NCBI RefSeq assembly: GCF_029227915.1 | Contig: NC_079885.1 | Coordinates: forward strand, 21,887,001 to 21,951,000 | Reading direction: 5' to 3' | DNA: 64,000 nucleotides | DNA from: Hydractinia symbiolongicarpus | Lineage: Eukaryota; Cnidaria; Hydrozoa; Anthoathecata; Hydractiniidae | In this document: positions 37,640-50,902 of the stretch, piece after piece | Numbering within the stretch: the first letter of the stretch is position 1 | Layout: each line of letters opens with the position of its first letter | Translations under genes and position numbers: made by a program | Notes under the pieces: generated by a model | Seen by the model: the letters and a program-made list of their open reading frames with translations, nothing else | Database searches by the model: none | Told to the model about the DNA's origin: nothing

Positions 37640-40600
37640 TACGTTTTCTACCTCAAAGAAAAGTCATATTATAAAACCGCGCGTGATGTTTGAAGGGCTG
37701 CCAAAGGTTATTTTATATTTTTTAATAAATTTGCAACAAGAAAACCTAAAAGTTTTGTAAAAGTGTTGCGATTAAAAAAAAAATGAGCAAGCTAAAGTTA
37801 AGATAGTAGGAATCGTAACCTACGTCGTGGTAAGTAGAACTAGGGCGTGGTATGGGAAAATATTGATTATATGGGTAAAGATCATCCTACCACGCACCAA
37901 AATAGCCCCCTAATTAATTACCACCATTCGCCATTATCCAGTTTTTAACGATTTTTTAAAAAAAAAATTCGAGTGCAATCACATACATAACATACCCCTT
38001 ATCTTTTTAAAAGTAGGTCTTTTTTACGATTTTGGGGGCTTCATGTTTGCACTGTCACTGTGTAAACGTACTGTGTCAAAAAATCTTGAAATTACACATG
38101 AACATTCTGCTAACATACACTGGCATTCGTACCAAAGGATTTGACGTGTAGTCACTTCAATTAGGATTTCTGGACCTGTCCGTTAGAGGTACCCTCGAAA
38201 ATTTAACACGTAGTTAACGTAACCTTTTCAAGATATGCACAACAACAACAAAACTTTTTTAAATTTTGATTATTCTTCATCAAATCATGTGGTTAAATAC
38301 TTTTTAAGTTTGAAATTGTGTTTATATAATTGCTTTTTGATATTGCTACTCTGTTTCTAGTCGGATGTATTCTTAATATTCTATCGATGAGTTACGTTAT
38401 CGACCTGAGTATAAAAATTGCGCATATTAACCCTTTTTGTGTCTATGAAGGTATATGGAAGAGAATCTTTTTATTAGCCCATGTAAAATAAATATATGTG
38501 CTAAGAATTAACGTAGTATTATCTCTTTCATCTTGGTGTTGCTGTCTTACGATCTATCACAGCATGGAAGTGGAAAGGTCGCAGACTTTTCCTACGGCGC
38601 GGAATCGGAAAAACGATCTTAGTGCACTCTAGTTTTCGTATTGTCTTTGTAAGAAACAAAACGGTGATAGACATCACAAGAGGTTATTATGTGAAAGGTG
38701 TTTCTATTAATTTTTTGATTATGTGTCGTCAACCAAAGTAGAGGCTAGTATATTGAGGGAAGGGGGATGCGGTAGTGCATTACCGCTAGGGGGTGGTTGT
38801 TGTTGGGCAAAACATTTTCCTAAACAAAATTTATCGTGTGTTGGCTTATATTTCATAACGTTTGTAGGAATAATTTCTAGATAACACAAGACAAACAAAA
38901 TTTATGCATTAGACGATGACTGTCAGCAATATTTTATGCTGACGTCAGCATTTTTAATCAATATTCCAGTTTTCAAAGAATTTTTTACATATAATTTCGT
39001 TGTCATTTATAACTTTTAGCACTTCTTTTCACATCTTCCTGACAAACACAAAAACAACTACTTTTTGGTAAACGTTGGTATTTCGCGCTGGCTGAAATCG
39101 TTAAAATTCATCGTGAATAATGTACAAGTACGAGTAATACAAGTAAAGTTTATAACAACAGCGTCAGTGTGAGATCATTGCACGAAGACGATCACTTTTA
39201 TTGTAATTGCCTCCTACTCCAGGATAAAAACCACCGTACTCTGTAATAGCCAAACTAGAGGTTCTTATCGCTTTTTTCGGTTGGGAAAACCTTTGAGATT
39301 GCTACGCAATGACGACGTATACAATTTCCAACATAATTTCCTATTTAACAATGTTTAGACAGAATAATAAATATTGAACTATTGTTGATTGTTGCGTCAT
39401 CCTTTATCTCCAAGATTTGTTTTGGGAGAAGAAGAAGAATCTTAATAACGCTACTTAAATTTGTGCTTTGATGTCTGCTTTGTCTTGCTGTCTATATATA
39501 AAAGCCAAATCATAATATCGCAAGTATAATTGTTAGTGGTCAAAACTGCTATTGTATTACCCACAGTTTTTATAATAACGTGCTGTTCAAGTTATAATAC
39601 GGATGCGTTATTTACAGACTCGAACATGTTAAAAATATAGTAGCGTGACCTAACAATAGTGCTGCGCCATTAACCGGGACATTATTTTACCTTCTTGGCA
39701 CACGCTGCAATAAATGACCATTGTTACTATTCTCGACTTTCCCACACTTTTATGACAGTATGTTGCGTATTTATTTGAAAGGATATTTTTGTTTTTATTC
39801 CAATTTGTTTTAAACAGATGAGGACACTCCCGCTCTTTACTGCAGGGTACTTTACAGAATACTGTTGCAAAATTAAATAGACCGTTCCTGGAGTTTAGCT
39901 GATACTTTTCGTTATAATTTCGTGATTACTAACCGACTTATTAAGTACTAAATTTAGCTAGATGTGGCACCTTTTCCGGTTAGGAACCCCATTTAATATT
40001 TGTCCCCTACGGTAGTATAACATTTATACTTCTTTTTTCAAAACGCCCATTTCCCCTTAAAGATCATCAAGGGTGCTTAATCGTGCATTTATTGACTGTT
40101 TTTAGTTACTTAATCAAAAAATTCACGAGTTACGTGGCATCACCTAGGCACATGGCAGTTCTCCCTAACGGCGACTCATAACACTCATAACGATAAAGGC
40201 AATGTAATAAGGATTCACAAGGTACACGTTTTTTGTTATAAGCAAACGATGTTAGGGTGAATGATGAATAATGTAGCAAATTACGGAAATTTTGTTCATT
40301 GTTTTTGCATAACTAAATATATATATAGAAAAATAACATACATAAAAATGTCAAGTGATGCACATAAAACATAACTTGTATACTGCAAAACGATATAACT
40401 ATTTTTAACAAATGGTACTTATTTTAATCCATACTCTTGTCTCAGCACCGTTAAGAATTAAAACGTGCGCTACAGATCTTTTTTTTAACGAACCATAAGA
40501 ATTCAAAGAAAATGAAAACATTCTCGATACATACAATGAGGAGCGTTTAATAGTGGGAAAAATAATTAAAAGTGTGCGAAACTACACCAAATTATAGTTA

Positions 40601-40660
40601 AATGTTTCGTACAGTAAAGGTAGAAATAAAACAGTTTAGAGACACTTTCTTCTGGAACTT
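37640..40660. other. Non-coding stretch
   Basis: No exon, RNA gene or clear TIR element was recognised. A few GTAACCTACG-like words (37630-37860) echo the motif cluster at 45790-45920. Confidence 0.4.
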
Positions 40661-40668
40661 TTTCTGTA

Positions 40669-43660
40669 CTACAAGCGCTCATATTTAAGCCTTGTTTGTA
40701 TTTGCGACATGTCAAAGTTTTGTAGTACACGTTTTCCAACAGAGCTTGATTCGAGTGCACGTTCTACTCTATTGATGGATATTGGTCCAGAACGAATGAT
40801 CTCGGCACACTTTTCGACAATGATGTTAGCTTCAACATTCGAGAAAACTTTTTCCTTCCCAGAAACTGTATTTTCATAATCATCATCTTCACTTTCCTCG
40901 TCGTTTTCACCATGATGCTTATCTACTATATCAAAAACAAAATTGTGTTTTCGCAACAAGAGCACACCACACACTATTAAGCCTTAACTAAAGAAATATT
41001 GGATCGGGCTGCTTTAAGTGCATAAACTTTCGCAACAGAAATATTCGCGAATTGTAAATTTCACAAAAAAATTGCATTTCGCGAGTTTCTGCCTGTGAAA
41101 GCTTCAGCGCTTTTTTCAAAATCAATTAAGCTAGCAAGTAGCACAACACAAACATACCTCCTTTTGACACAGATTGTTTGTATTCATTTGCAATAGAGGA
41201 GCATGAGTTGTCAACAGCATCATTACCATCTATTAAAAGATAGGAAATGAATTCTTTTAAATTTAATAAAAAAACAGGCACAATTTTCATGAAAATCTTT
41301 ATATTTATACTAACGTAAAACAAATAAAAGTCACCAATACAACATATAAGAAGAAAAATGCGATAGTTTTAACCTACCTTTCTCCTCTTCCGTGACTCCA
41401 TAGCGCCAGTAGCTTCTCAATTTATCTAAAATCTGCCTATCAGACAAATGAATAAGATGGATAAAATTTTCACGTAGATTACGTACATCGCCAATTCTGA
41501 CAGATTTCGCAGTCAAAAACTGTTTAAATAGAGTCTCCAACTCCCCGACTTCGGCATCAGTCCACGTTTTCTTTTTTTCGTAAATATTTTTTTTGCCACG
41601 TTTGTTGAAAGTTTCCTCCAAGGCAGCTGTACCCTTAAGGGCATACTTTTCCTTTTCTATCAAACGGTAGTATTTTTTGAGATGCTCTCAGAGTGCGTCA
41701 ACAGGCTAGCAACATATGGAGCTTCACTTGGATTTTTATCTTCAATGATGGTGGATCCAGACTTTTGAAATATATTTGAAGTGATGTTTTTCCTCACTGG
41801 CGGATCGTTTTCACCATAAACACCGGACCTTTTCCAAGTGCTATTAATTTGTTTCGATATTGCTCCAGATTCTAACATCTTGCCATTATAGGAAACAAAA
41901 CATTTTCAAAGTCACTGTGTATCTGACTGCGAATTGAATCGAAAAAAATTAATAGCTGTTGGTACAAGGTTTCTCTCGTACACAGATTAACAGGACCGTG
42001 TTTCCTAAATGTCTTGTGACGTTTTACTTTAATAATATATTTACCATCACGAAATACAGCAGCCTTCACCTCATCGATGTTCATGTTGCTAGGTACGCCA
42101 GACCTCTGACAATTAATTATAGTTATTTCCGTTATGAGAAAATCCCGTATACACGCATATTCTTGACGAGACAAGGTGTTTTCTCGGTAAGGGCTACGAA
42201 AATTTTTAATTATCGAGATAGCCTCCTTTGCACTGGCAGACTCCTCATACCGTTGGATCTGCTCAGGCGTGATAAGCACTTGTTGCTCCTCCATCTGTCT
42301 CTCAAGCTGCTGTATCTCTACCGTTCCATTATTAGATTTGCTCCATCGAGATACACTAACTTTCATCCTTAAAATCATATCTGGTGCTATTCCAGGTAGA
42401 TGGATCTCCTCAGTAAGGAGAAATTCATAGAAGTGTGGCAGTGACAAAATATACCGTTTAATGGTTAAAGCTTTGTATTCCTTTGTCTTTTCGGCATACG
42501 TTGTCAAAAAGGTGTCGCGAATTTTATATTTTCCGACTAAATCACTGGGATATGAGGAATCCAAAGCTGCCCAAATATCTCTCAATTGCTGCTTTGACTG
42601 AATAGCACTCTTTTGGCAACTCTTCCCTCCATCAACTGAAATTTTATATGTCACAAACCTCTCTAAAATTTCAGCAGAGTCAACCACTTCGTCATCTTCC
42701 ATGTCACTATCCGAATCTGTTACTTCGGATCAGTGGCGATCATCAGTGGCGACATGCTTGGCAGGGATGGATGTCATATGTGTACTTCGTTGTTTGATGC
42801 AACGTCACACACCCTGGCTAATCTCAACATACTATAATAGTAAGGTCCTTTTGATAGTTTGTGGACGTCTTGGAGGTGCAAACTCATTCTTTTGTTTCGA
42901 CAACCTAAAACCTAACACCTGGTTTCCTCAATCCGTATATGCCAACGCAATATTTTGCCTTACTCTGGGGCCAATAGTGTACTTCTATCATGTGCCGAGA
43001 TAAATTTGTAACACAACTATCACATGACTGTAATGGACATTTTTTGCGGTTTCTATGAAACAATTCAAACAATTAAATTAACATAGTTTGAGACTGCAAG
43101 AAAACGGTGGGAAACAGAAATTTCTTCTTAGTATTTTAATTGCAATATGTCTTGCACGAGTTGAATTTCGCAGGAATATATTACATTTAAACTAAGATTT
43201 TCGGCAGCATGAAGCTTTTGCAGAATATTTTTGTTCGAATTTCTGGTTTAGCTAATTTTTTTTCTCTTTTACTTTCAAATAATAATTTGAATACATTTAA
43301 AATATAATTCGAATAAAGGAGATAGGAGAACAAAAAATCTACATGTTGTAAATAGTATATGGCAGTAAAAATCATACTTTTCTATAGGTAAGCTTGTAGA
43401 GTCTGTTGAAAGTTGGCTCTCGAGCTCTGAAATTTTCTTCTTCAACCTGATATTTTCTCTCATCAACATACTAAGGCAAGGATAAAAGAATTTAAGGAAT
43501 CTAAAATTAGTAACAGTTAAGGCTGCAGACTCTTTCTTATATGCGCAACTTCAATTCTTAATTTAATCTTAAATTAGATGGTTATACAGCAATTTCAGTA
43601 CATATTAAAAAAGAAATAAACATACCTTTCTAAACTATTTGACGTAGACGATGTTTCAAC
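40669..43660 (-). pseudogene. Crypton-like tyrosine recombinase gene, decayed paralogue
   Basis: This aligns along its length with the intact gene at 48229-50601. In transcript order: small in-phase exons 43660-43626 and 43470-43378 (coiled-coil, ENIRLKKKISELESQL), then an exon from 43052 with a zinc-finger-like region (KKCPLQSC...SRHMIEVH). A stop at 42907-42905 and frameshifts follow. The open block 42702-41875 carries the SAM-like and catalytic regions (CQRSGVPSNM, KVKRHKTF). A 1-nt frameshift near 41890 leads to ESGAISKQINSTWKRSGVY. A second 1-nt frameshift near 41685 falls between the catalytic His region (LLTHSE) and the expected Tyr. A SANT-like segment (41663-41390) and a last exon (40974-40669) ending QTRLKYERL complete it. 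At least four lesions make it a pseudogene. Confidence 0.75.
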
Positions 43661-45790
43661 CTGAAACAAACAATATCAAAACCTGACAATAAAAGAAAGA
43701 CTTTCATCGTTTTTTCCAATGACTTTTAATTTGCAATGAAGCGCCTCAACATTTTTACTTCGTACCCTGATGTCACTGTCAACATCACTATAAAATTTGA
43801 CAAAAAACCTAGCTGAAAATTTCCTTATTTTTGTTATAAAAAATTATAATAAATAACAATGTGTTTAGAAAAATGTGTGCCATACTTACTTTCCAATTGT
43901 TACCATTTTTTTCCCAAGATAATAGGATAGGCCATGCCATCAGTCCCATTCCTTGTAATAACTGTTATGGTACCAACCAATACAAATGATTCTTGAAGAT
44001 TTCGCTATATAAAAATGTATACACATATATTTACCATTGTCAAAAAAAAATTCACACACTTTGTGCCAACTGTATTAAAAAGACATCCACACAGCTACAT
44101 ATAGTTTTAAAAATATGTTAAAAAGGTGAGTTGATACAAAGGAAGTTGAGTTTAGATCTAACACAGTCTAGATCAGATTGGAAGAGGGTCATTAATATAC
44201 CCCGTCCAACCCATGCTAGCATGGAAAACGGACGTTAAGCCGAGAATGATGATGATGATGTGAGTATGGATTGTGTGATTCCATAATATGTGGAATATGA
44301 TATTTCTGTATATAATTCAGTTTATATTAAATATATTAATAATATTAATTATATTAGCCAGTTTATATTAATTAAAAATTACCTTCCGTAAAGAATAATT
44401 TTCACAAATTAGTCATTTTAAAAAATTTCAAAAATTTATTTTTGAAATAAATGTTTGAAACGAATAATTTCAACTTGCTTTGCAGTGAATTAGTTTGCAA
44501 TTTTAGTTTAGGTCCTTATAAATTATTTGGGATTTATATAGCTTTCAATTAAAGCTGCTTACAAGATTCAGAAATCTTTTTGTTTTGCTAAAAATTCATG
44601 TTGATTAATTTTAACAAATAAACCTTTTTGCAGGAAAGACTTATTTTCACAAATTGACTTTTGCAGAAATTGTACACGTATATATTTTCACTAATTGTCG
44701 ATACAAAACTTCCTAGAAATAAAAATATACTGTTAAGAACAAGAAAAAGGTATATAATAGTATATATATAATAGGTGTATACACACAAAAGACTGTTGTT
44801 TACCTTACTATTACCAAAACTCATGATAAAATATGCTTCCTACTTTTCTTGTGACCTGCTTTGACAATTCCAACTTGAAAAATGATTTTTTTTATTCTGA
44901 CAATGTAAAATATATATGAAATACTTGAGCAAAGCACAACTGCAGTGTGATATAAAAGAAAGCTTAATTGTGTACTTAACTAAATTATCATAATAAAAAC
45001 CGGTGATATAAGTTCTTTGAAAGCATGGGTACAACAGACAACACACTTTTTTAACAATAATTTATAACAGCTTTTGTTATGATTTGATATCATTTTGATT
45101 AGGAATAATATATCTATAAACAACACTGGTTGTTTAAAACAAGTGTGTGGGGTCTTCAGAAAAACAACTTCAAGCATGGTCATTATTTTTAAAAAACAAG
45201 AGAAAAATAAACAAAATGTTTTAAAAACAAATAGGTGTGAGTCTCTCGAAAAACAACTTCAAGCATGGCTATTGTCTTTAAAGAAACAAGAAAAACATAA
45301 GTAAGAATAAATTTAGTGAAAATAAAATGAGCTTTTAAACAAACGCTCAGAGGTCATATCAAAATACCAACATGAGAATAAGGACTATATAAAAACACAC
45401 TACAGCAATATACTTAACTACACAAAAAGACTACCAAGAAACATAATGCTATTGTTAAATGACCATAGCTATAGCTCTTTAATTCTACTAATGTTATTTC
45501 ATTGAACAAACCTAAAAAGTTCAGATTGCTATTTGGGGTGTTACTAGCTACAAAACGTTAGCTAGCTATGCACTTTGGTTGCCCACAAAAAATATATTTA
45601 CATAAGCATTTACAACATTTAAAACTGTTAAATGACAAAATAAAACTTACCAAAGAAAAAAAGCTTTTCTGTTTCTTATATCTGATTGATATGATTAAAA
45701 AACAACAACAACAATCCTTAAGTGAGAGTATCTTTCACGCCGCAAGCCGCCCTTATGATTTATTTTTAATATTTGCACATGCGCGTTGAC
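43661..45790. other. Non-coding stretch with small repeats
   Basis: It contains the retroelement tail at 44185-44262 and two ~90-bp tandem copies of a 'gaaaaacaacttcaagcatgg' block (about 45155 and 45245). No further exon could be supported. Confidence 0.4.
44185..44262 (+). repeat. Retroelement 3' end: CATGCTAGCATGG...(GATGAT)n
   Basis: It reads CCCGTCCAACCCATGCTAG, CATGGAAAACGGACGTTAAG and ends in (GAT)n. This palindrome-plus-(GAT)n 3' end is widespread at SINE/LINE tails in marine invertebrates. Only the last ~80 bases are recognisable here, as in a 5'-truncated insertion. Confidence 0.6.
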
Positions 45791-45935
45791 GTAGAAAACG
45801 TAACCGCCTTGTCGTGGGTAACCGACGTAACCTAAGCGTAACCTACTGCTGGGTAGGAAACGTAACCGTCGTACGTAGGAAAGGTAACCGACGTAGAAAA
45901 CGTAACCTAAAACAGTAGGATTCGGTACTGTTTTC
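45790..45935. repeat. Cluster of seven GTAACC motifs beside an (ATCT)n array
   Basis: Seven copies of GTAACC(G/T) within about 120 bases, several in the form GTAGAAAACGTAACC or GTAGGAAACGTAACCG, spaced about 15-20 bases. It is GC-rich against its surroundings and lies 25 bases upstream of a 155-bp (TATC)n array. See the related cluster at 54960-55145. Confidence 0.7.
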
Positions 45936-45958
45936 GGTCAGGAGAGTAACTGTGAATA

Positions 45959-46115
<157 letters not shown>

Positions 46116-48228
46116 GTAGATTCATCTAGGGGAGATTTTCTACGCGTAAATTAAGGCTGTATCTTTCCTATATATGTCCGCGCAAATGCAAGTTTAATTA
46201 ATTTTTTTTAAAATTTGTTCAATACTTTCTGCAACCCCCATAATTGTTTTCCTAAGATCCCTTTCAAATTTTCGCAATAACGATTTAAAGTTGTCAATGT
46301 AACTAATCTCCCCTATATCAGAAATTGGGCCTAAATAAGGCCCAAATGAGTTAAAAAAAATTTTAGTCGTGTTGAGACACCCCAATAGCATAGAAATATA
46401 CTATCCACTAAAATCCCTTTGCTTTTAATTTGGAGTTATGTTTTGAATACGACAGTCAAGTGGGGTTCGTGTAACTAAACGCAACCTTGGAAAGGAGTTC
46501 GTTGGAGGAACGAAACGCGACATCGTTAATTTCTGAAAATGTGTTTTGCGGCCTTATTTGTTGATGAATTAACTTAAAATTAGGTATGTGTATAGATATA
46601 TCATTCAGCAACTATCATGCAAAAATTCATGTCAGTGGGATTTTCAAAACGGATAAAATTTAAGGTTTAGTGATAGTACCCCAATTTTGCTGTTGACGTA
46701 ACTAATCTCCCTCAATTTTAGGAGATCCATGGATATTAATTATGTTGCTGCGCTTTTAATAAAAAAGATTAAAAACCCACTGAGAAGGAAGATCAAAGCA
46801 CTCTGCAATACTAAAACCACAAATTAGCACCTGTGACAGTCATTTAGACCGCAGAATTGCAATATAAATTTTGTATCTTTTAGGGGAGATTAGTTACGAA
46901 ATTTTATTTCGCAAAAAGGCCATAACCATGCGTTTTTTGTCAATATTGCAAACTTGTTTTGATTAACACACATTAAACTTGGGACTGTCGAGTTCATAAT
47001 AGTTTGGCGTTAGTTAAAGATAAAAAGAATTTTGCCGCCAGCACAGCAGGTGGGCATTTACAGCCTTGTTGTTAAGGCACAAAAACGAATAATAAACTGG
47101 TAGTTTAATTGAATGTGGTCAACGAAAATATAGGTGCTAAATGTTGTTTCCATATAAGTCCTGTTGACGTAAGATCCGTGTTCTTCCAAACACACAACGC
47201 GTGGGCGAAACGTACACAGGGAGATTTATTATCATTATTACTAATTCATTTTAAGCATTACAGCATATATAAAACAGTTGTATAGATCGAAAAGGTATCA
47301 ATCTTGGCAATAATAGTTATCTTAACATAGACTGTAATTACATTGGTAGGCTAAAGGCATTCTAAACGTCGCAACAACCTGGAAAGCTAAGATAAGGGTT
47401 AGGAAAATCATGAAGTCAACCGTGATTTTAATAAACGGTATAACTACCGTAACACAAGGCCCGGAAGTAAATCTCCAGTGACCTAATTCTCTCGAGTTAC
47501 CGCTTTAACATTTATTTGAAATTTTATAACTGGAACCCCAGAAACTGTACGTCAAAGCCATTGGATGTTGGAACCATAACATTCAAGCTGAAACTCTAGC
47601 TGCAAGTAATGAGGCGAAAAACTTTGACTGACAGTTCACCTTATTTTCGCGCAATCCTGACACTATTCGCAAAATTGCACATACTAGAAACGATTGGAAT
47701 TTTTTTTTTTTGGTTGTATAAGCTCTTGGGCGTTTCATTTACGTATTGCGAGAAGTAAACTTAACAAGATTGTTTCTCCAAATAATTATTAGAATGGGGT
47801 ATACAAATAAAAGACTCAACTTAATAAATTTGCATGGCATCATAAAAAATATACATAAAAGCGGCTCAAAAACATGTAATAAAAACTTATCGTTTTTAAA
47901 AATAAAAAACTCGTTATTGTTTAATAAAATATGAGTCCTTGTTGTTGTATCAAATAAAGACTCACTATCGTTTTATCAAATATAGACTCGTTGTAATTTT
48001 ATATAAAATAAGCACTCGTTATCTTTTTATTAATACAAAATACGGAACTAATTTCAATAAAACCTTTTAAACTTTAGGTAATTGTTAGACATTTCTTAAC
48101 GTTTTCTCCTATCATCAAAAACAGATAACATAATTTTCGTAGCGATCAAAGAAACTATGTGCTCAAAAAACAAAAACAAACAAGGAAAAAAGAAAGAAAA
48201 AGATATCGTTTCCCATTACTTAAATGTT
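46116..48228. other. Non-coding stretch with scattered AATCTCCCC motifs
   Basis: Copies of GTAACTAATCTCCC or its complement occur near 46130, 46300, 46700 and 46885. Around 47900-48020 four or five ~36-bp units of 'gactcgttatcgttttatc' type occur. No gene is recognised. Confidence 0.5.
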
Positions 48229-50601
48229 TTATCGTTTTTTCATTCTGTACATTCGGCGTTCGTATTTCAGCCTGGTCTGGACTTGCATAATTTTATACTT
48301 TTGCAGAATTTCTCTACCAATTTCTGATTTACTCAATTTTTCCAGTATGCGTTCAGCAGAAATTGGACCACCTTTTATGATGTCAAAACAAAGACTTTTG
48401 ATTTCATTGGTTTCAATAGAATCAAACAATTTCTGCTGACCGGAAAGATTAGACGATGTTGTTGGTGGTATTACGTCAGTCGCGATAGACGAACAGTCGT
48501 CATGCTCAGATTGCTGATAAAATGATGCATCAACGGGAGGACAAAGTTCAAGAGCTGCATTTTCTTTTACTTTTACTTGATCTTCAACGTTGCTACTTGT
48601 ACCTGCATCGTAAATAAAATAGGAACGAATTTTGTCGTAAATCTGTTTCTCAGATTTAGAGATGTCTAGTAATGGCAATTTTTCCCTGATCATCGAAATA
48701 TTTATGTATTGCGCAGCAATTTCTTTTTCAAAGTATTGCAACACTTTTGCCTCCTCGTCTTTGCTCCACTTGTTTGGTTTGGATGGTGTTGAATTTGGTC
48801 TTGGTCTTTCAAAGACAGAATTTATAACGTTTATTCCTGCAACGGCTTGCTTTTCGCGCTCTTTAAGGCGATACACTTTCTTAGCTGTGGACAACGAATG
48901 TGCAAGCAAATCAGCTACAGGCTGTGCGTTATCTGGTTGCTGATCATGGACGCGAGTTGTGATGGATTTGCGTATTATCGTAGTGTTTATGTTCCCTTTT
49001 GGCATTTCAAAACCATCGTAAACTCCAGAGCGTGTCCAAATGGAGTGTATTTGTTTACTGACACTGCCAGATTCCAACGGTTTTCCATTCCAAGAAACAA
49101 ACACCTGATTTGCCTGTCCAGGTACCTGTGGCCTTAGGTATTTAACAAATAATTCCAATAATCTTGCTTTTTGGACAGGGATGCAAATTACCGCTGGGCC
49201 ATGCGTACTTTTTGTTTTGTGGTACTTTACCTTAATGAGAATATTATGACCGCTGTCATCTAACTTGCGCTTTCCAAATTCCTCCAAAGTTAAATTGGAT
49301 GCTACACCCGCTCTGTGTGCATTTTGCAAAGCGATAACAGTCATCAAGTAATCACGCACGTTGGTGTATTCCAACATGGTGAAAACTTCGCTTTCTGATG
49401 CTGTCCCTAACAGTTTTACCGCATTTCTGGCCAATTCGCTGCATTCAAATGTTGCCCATTGGTCTGGACTGACTAAAAGCTCCATTTGAGCTTCTTCTCT
49501 GTCCCAACGTTGCTCATCGATGACTTTGTTATAAGTTTTACGCCATTTATGTAAGCGTAATTTCGCGGTTATAAAATCATCCACACAAAGTTCAGGCAAC
49601 TCCAAACCTTCACTGACTGCAAATTCCATGAATGAAATTAGCGAAGACATGTAGTGCTTGGAGGTTGCCGGCTTGCTTTTCTTGTCTAAGTAATTGACAA
49701 AAAAATCGTCTCGGATCTTATTCTTCTTAAATAGATTAATAAGCTGCCCCCCCAAAACATTTACCACTGTGCGTACTTCGCTAACAGCTTGCAAGGAACT
49801 TTTCCTTTCACGTTGCCCACCATCTGGGGACATCAGGTACGCCAGAAACTGTTGCATTGTGCCATTATTGTCAAAGCTTGTGCTGCTTTCGCAGTCGTTG
49901 CGTTCTGCTTCAGTAACCGGATTGATGAAGTTCGTCTCAAAATCTACACTTGATTCTTCCCGAGGAGCTTCGTTGCTTTTGGAAACGGGACGGGAGGAAC
50001 GTAATAACGCATAATACTCTTCATTAGTCTCCAATTTATGGTAAAGTTGGAGATGCTCTGACATTTTTTTTACCACTCTCAAACATGTTGGCAACGGACA
50101 TATGCGAGGAACATGATAGTCTGGATAAGTTTTTTTATCTGCGCCTCCTTTTTTCCTACTGGGTGTTTCAAGGTGCCAATTGTAGGGCTTTCTCAGACTA
50201 TGGCTTATCACTATCTGTTTAGACTTTGCTTTTGTCCATTTGTGTTTATCCTCCACGTGACGAGGCAAATTAAATTTACTTTCCCCACATTCTGGACAGA
50301 TCTTCTTCTCCTTTTTGTACGTCCTCTTTTGGCCCTAAGAGTAAAAATAACAAAGTGTACGGATTTTATAGATAGATCTATATTTATAGATGCTATTACA
50401 CAGCAAGCTGAGAACTTTATGATTACATATCATCATACAAGTTATTTACAATTTTCGTCCGTCACGATAGTAAGGGAGCTAAATTAAAGTTCTTACCACC
50501 GCAACATTTGTTTTAATAGATCCCTCTTGTTCTGCAATTTTCTCGTCATTTTCCTTCTCCCTTTTCTTTACTTCCGTTGCTATTATACTTGATCGTTTCA
50601 T
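48229..50601 (-). CDS. Crypton-like tyrosine recombinase, intact
   Basis: Two exons, 50601-50497 (35 codons from ATG) and 50334-48229, join in phase 0 to give 736 residues. Residues 1-45 are highly charged. About 48-66 form a C-x2-C...H-x4-H finger (CPECGE, HVEDKH), and a second Cys/His region follows near 112-133 (CPLPTC, HLQLYH). About 215-300 look like a SAM-like DNA-binding domain. The catalytic region shows R376 (AHRAGVASN), K408 (KVKYHKTKSTHG), R490 (IIRKS), H514 (LLAHSLSTAKK) and nucleophile candidate Y523 (VYRL), in the order and spacing of tyrosine recombinases. A SANT/Myb-like segment (KWSKDEEAKVLQYF) follows, then a conserved tail (GPISAERIL...QTRLKYERR). No reverse transcriptase lies nearby, which favours a Crypton, or a gene domesticated from one, over a DIRS/Ngaro element. 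A decayed paralogue lies at 40669-43660. Confidence 0.8.
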
Positions 50602-50902
50602 AACTATAAAAGAATTTCATTGAGTAAATATAAATTTTCACAGTAATAGTCTTGGCAGGCTTTTTCTAATAAAAAGAATAATAAATGACAGCAAACACTA
50701 CCAACTGTTTTTGTGTCATTCTGAGCAATAAAGTATTAAATCAACAAAGAAAACTGTGATAAGCGATTAAAGAAAGAATCCCAAATTCACAAAACGAAAA
50801 TTGTTCTGAGAAGTACAATTCCCTCAAACATCGTTGACACTTTTTCTAGGTAATAGCAATCCTCACAATTTTTCAGTGGAGATAATTTCAAAACAGACAC
50901 TA

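Noticed and set aside
42701-43003. 100-codon plus-strand frame
   Set aside because: It overlaps the finger region of the decayed recombinase on the other strand and shows no protein-like pattern.
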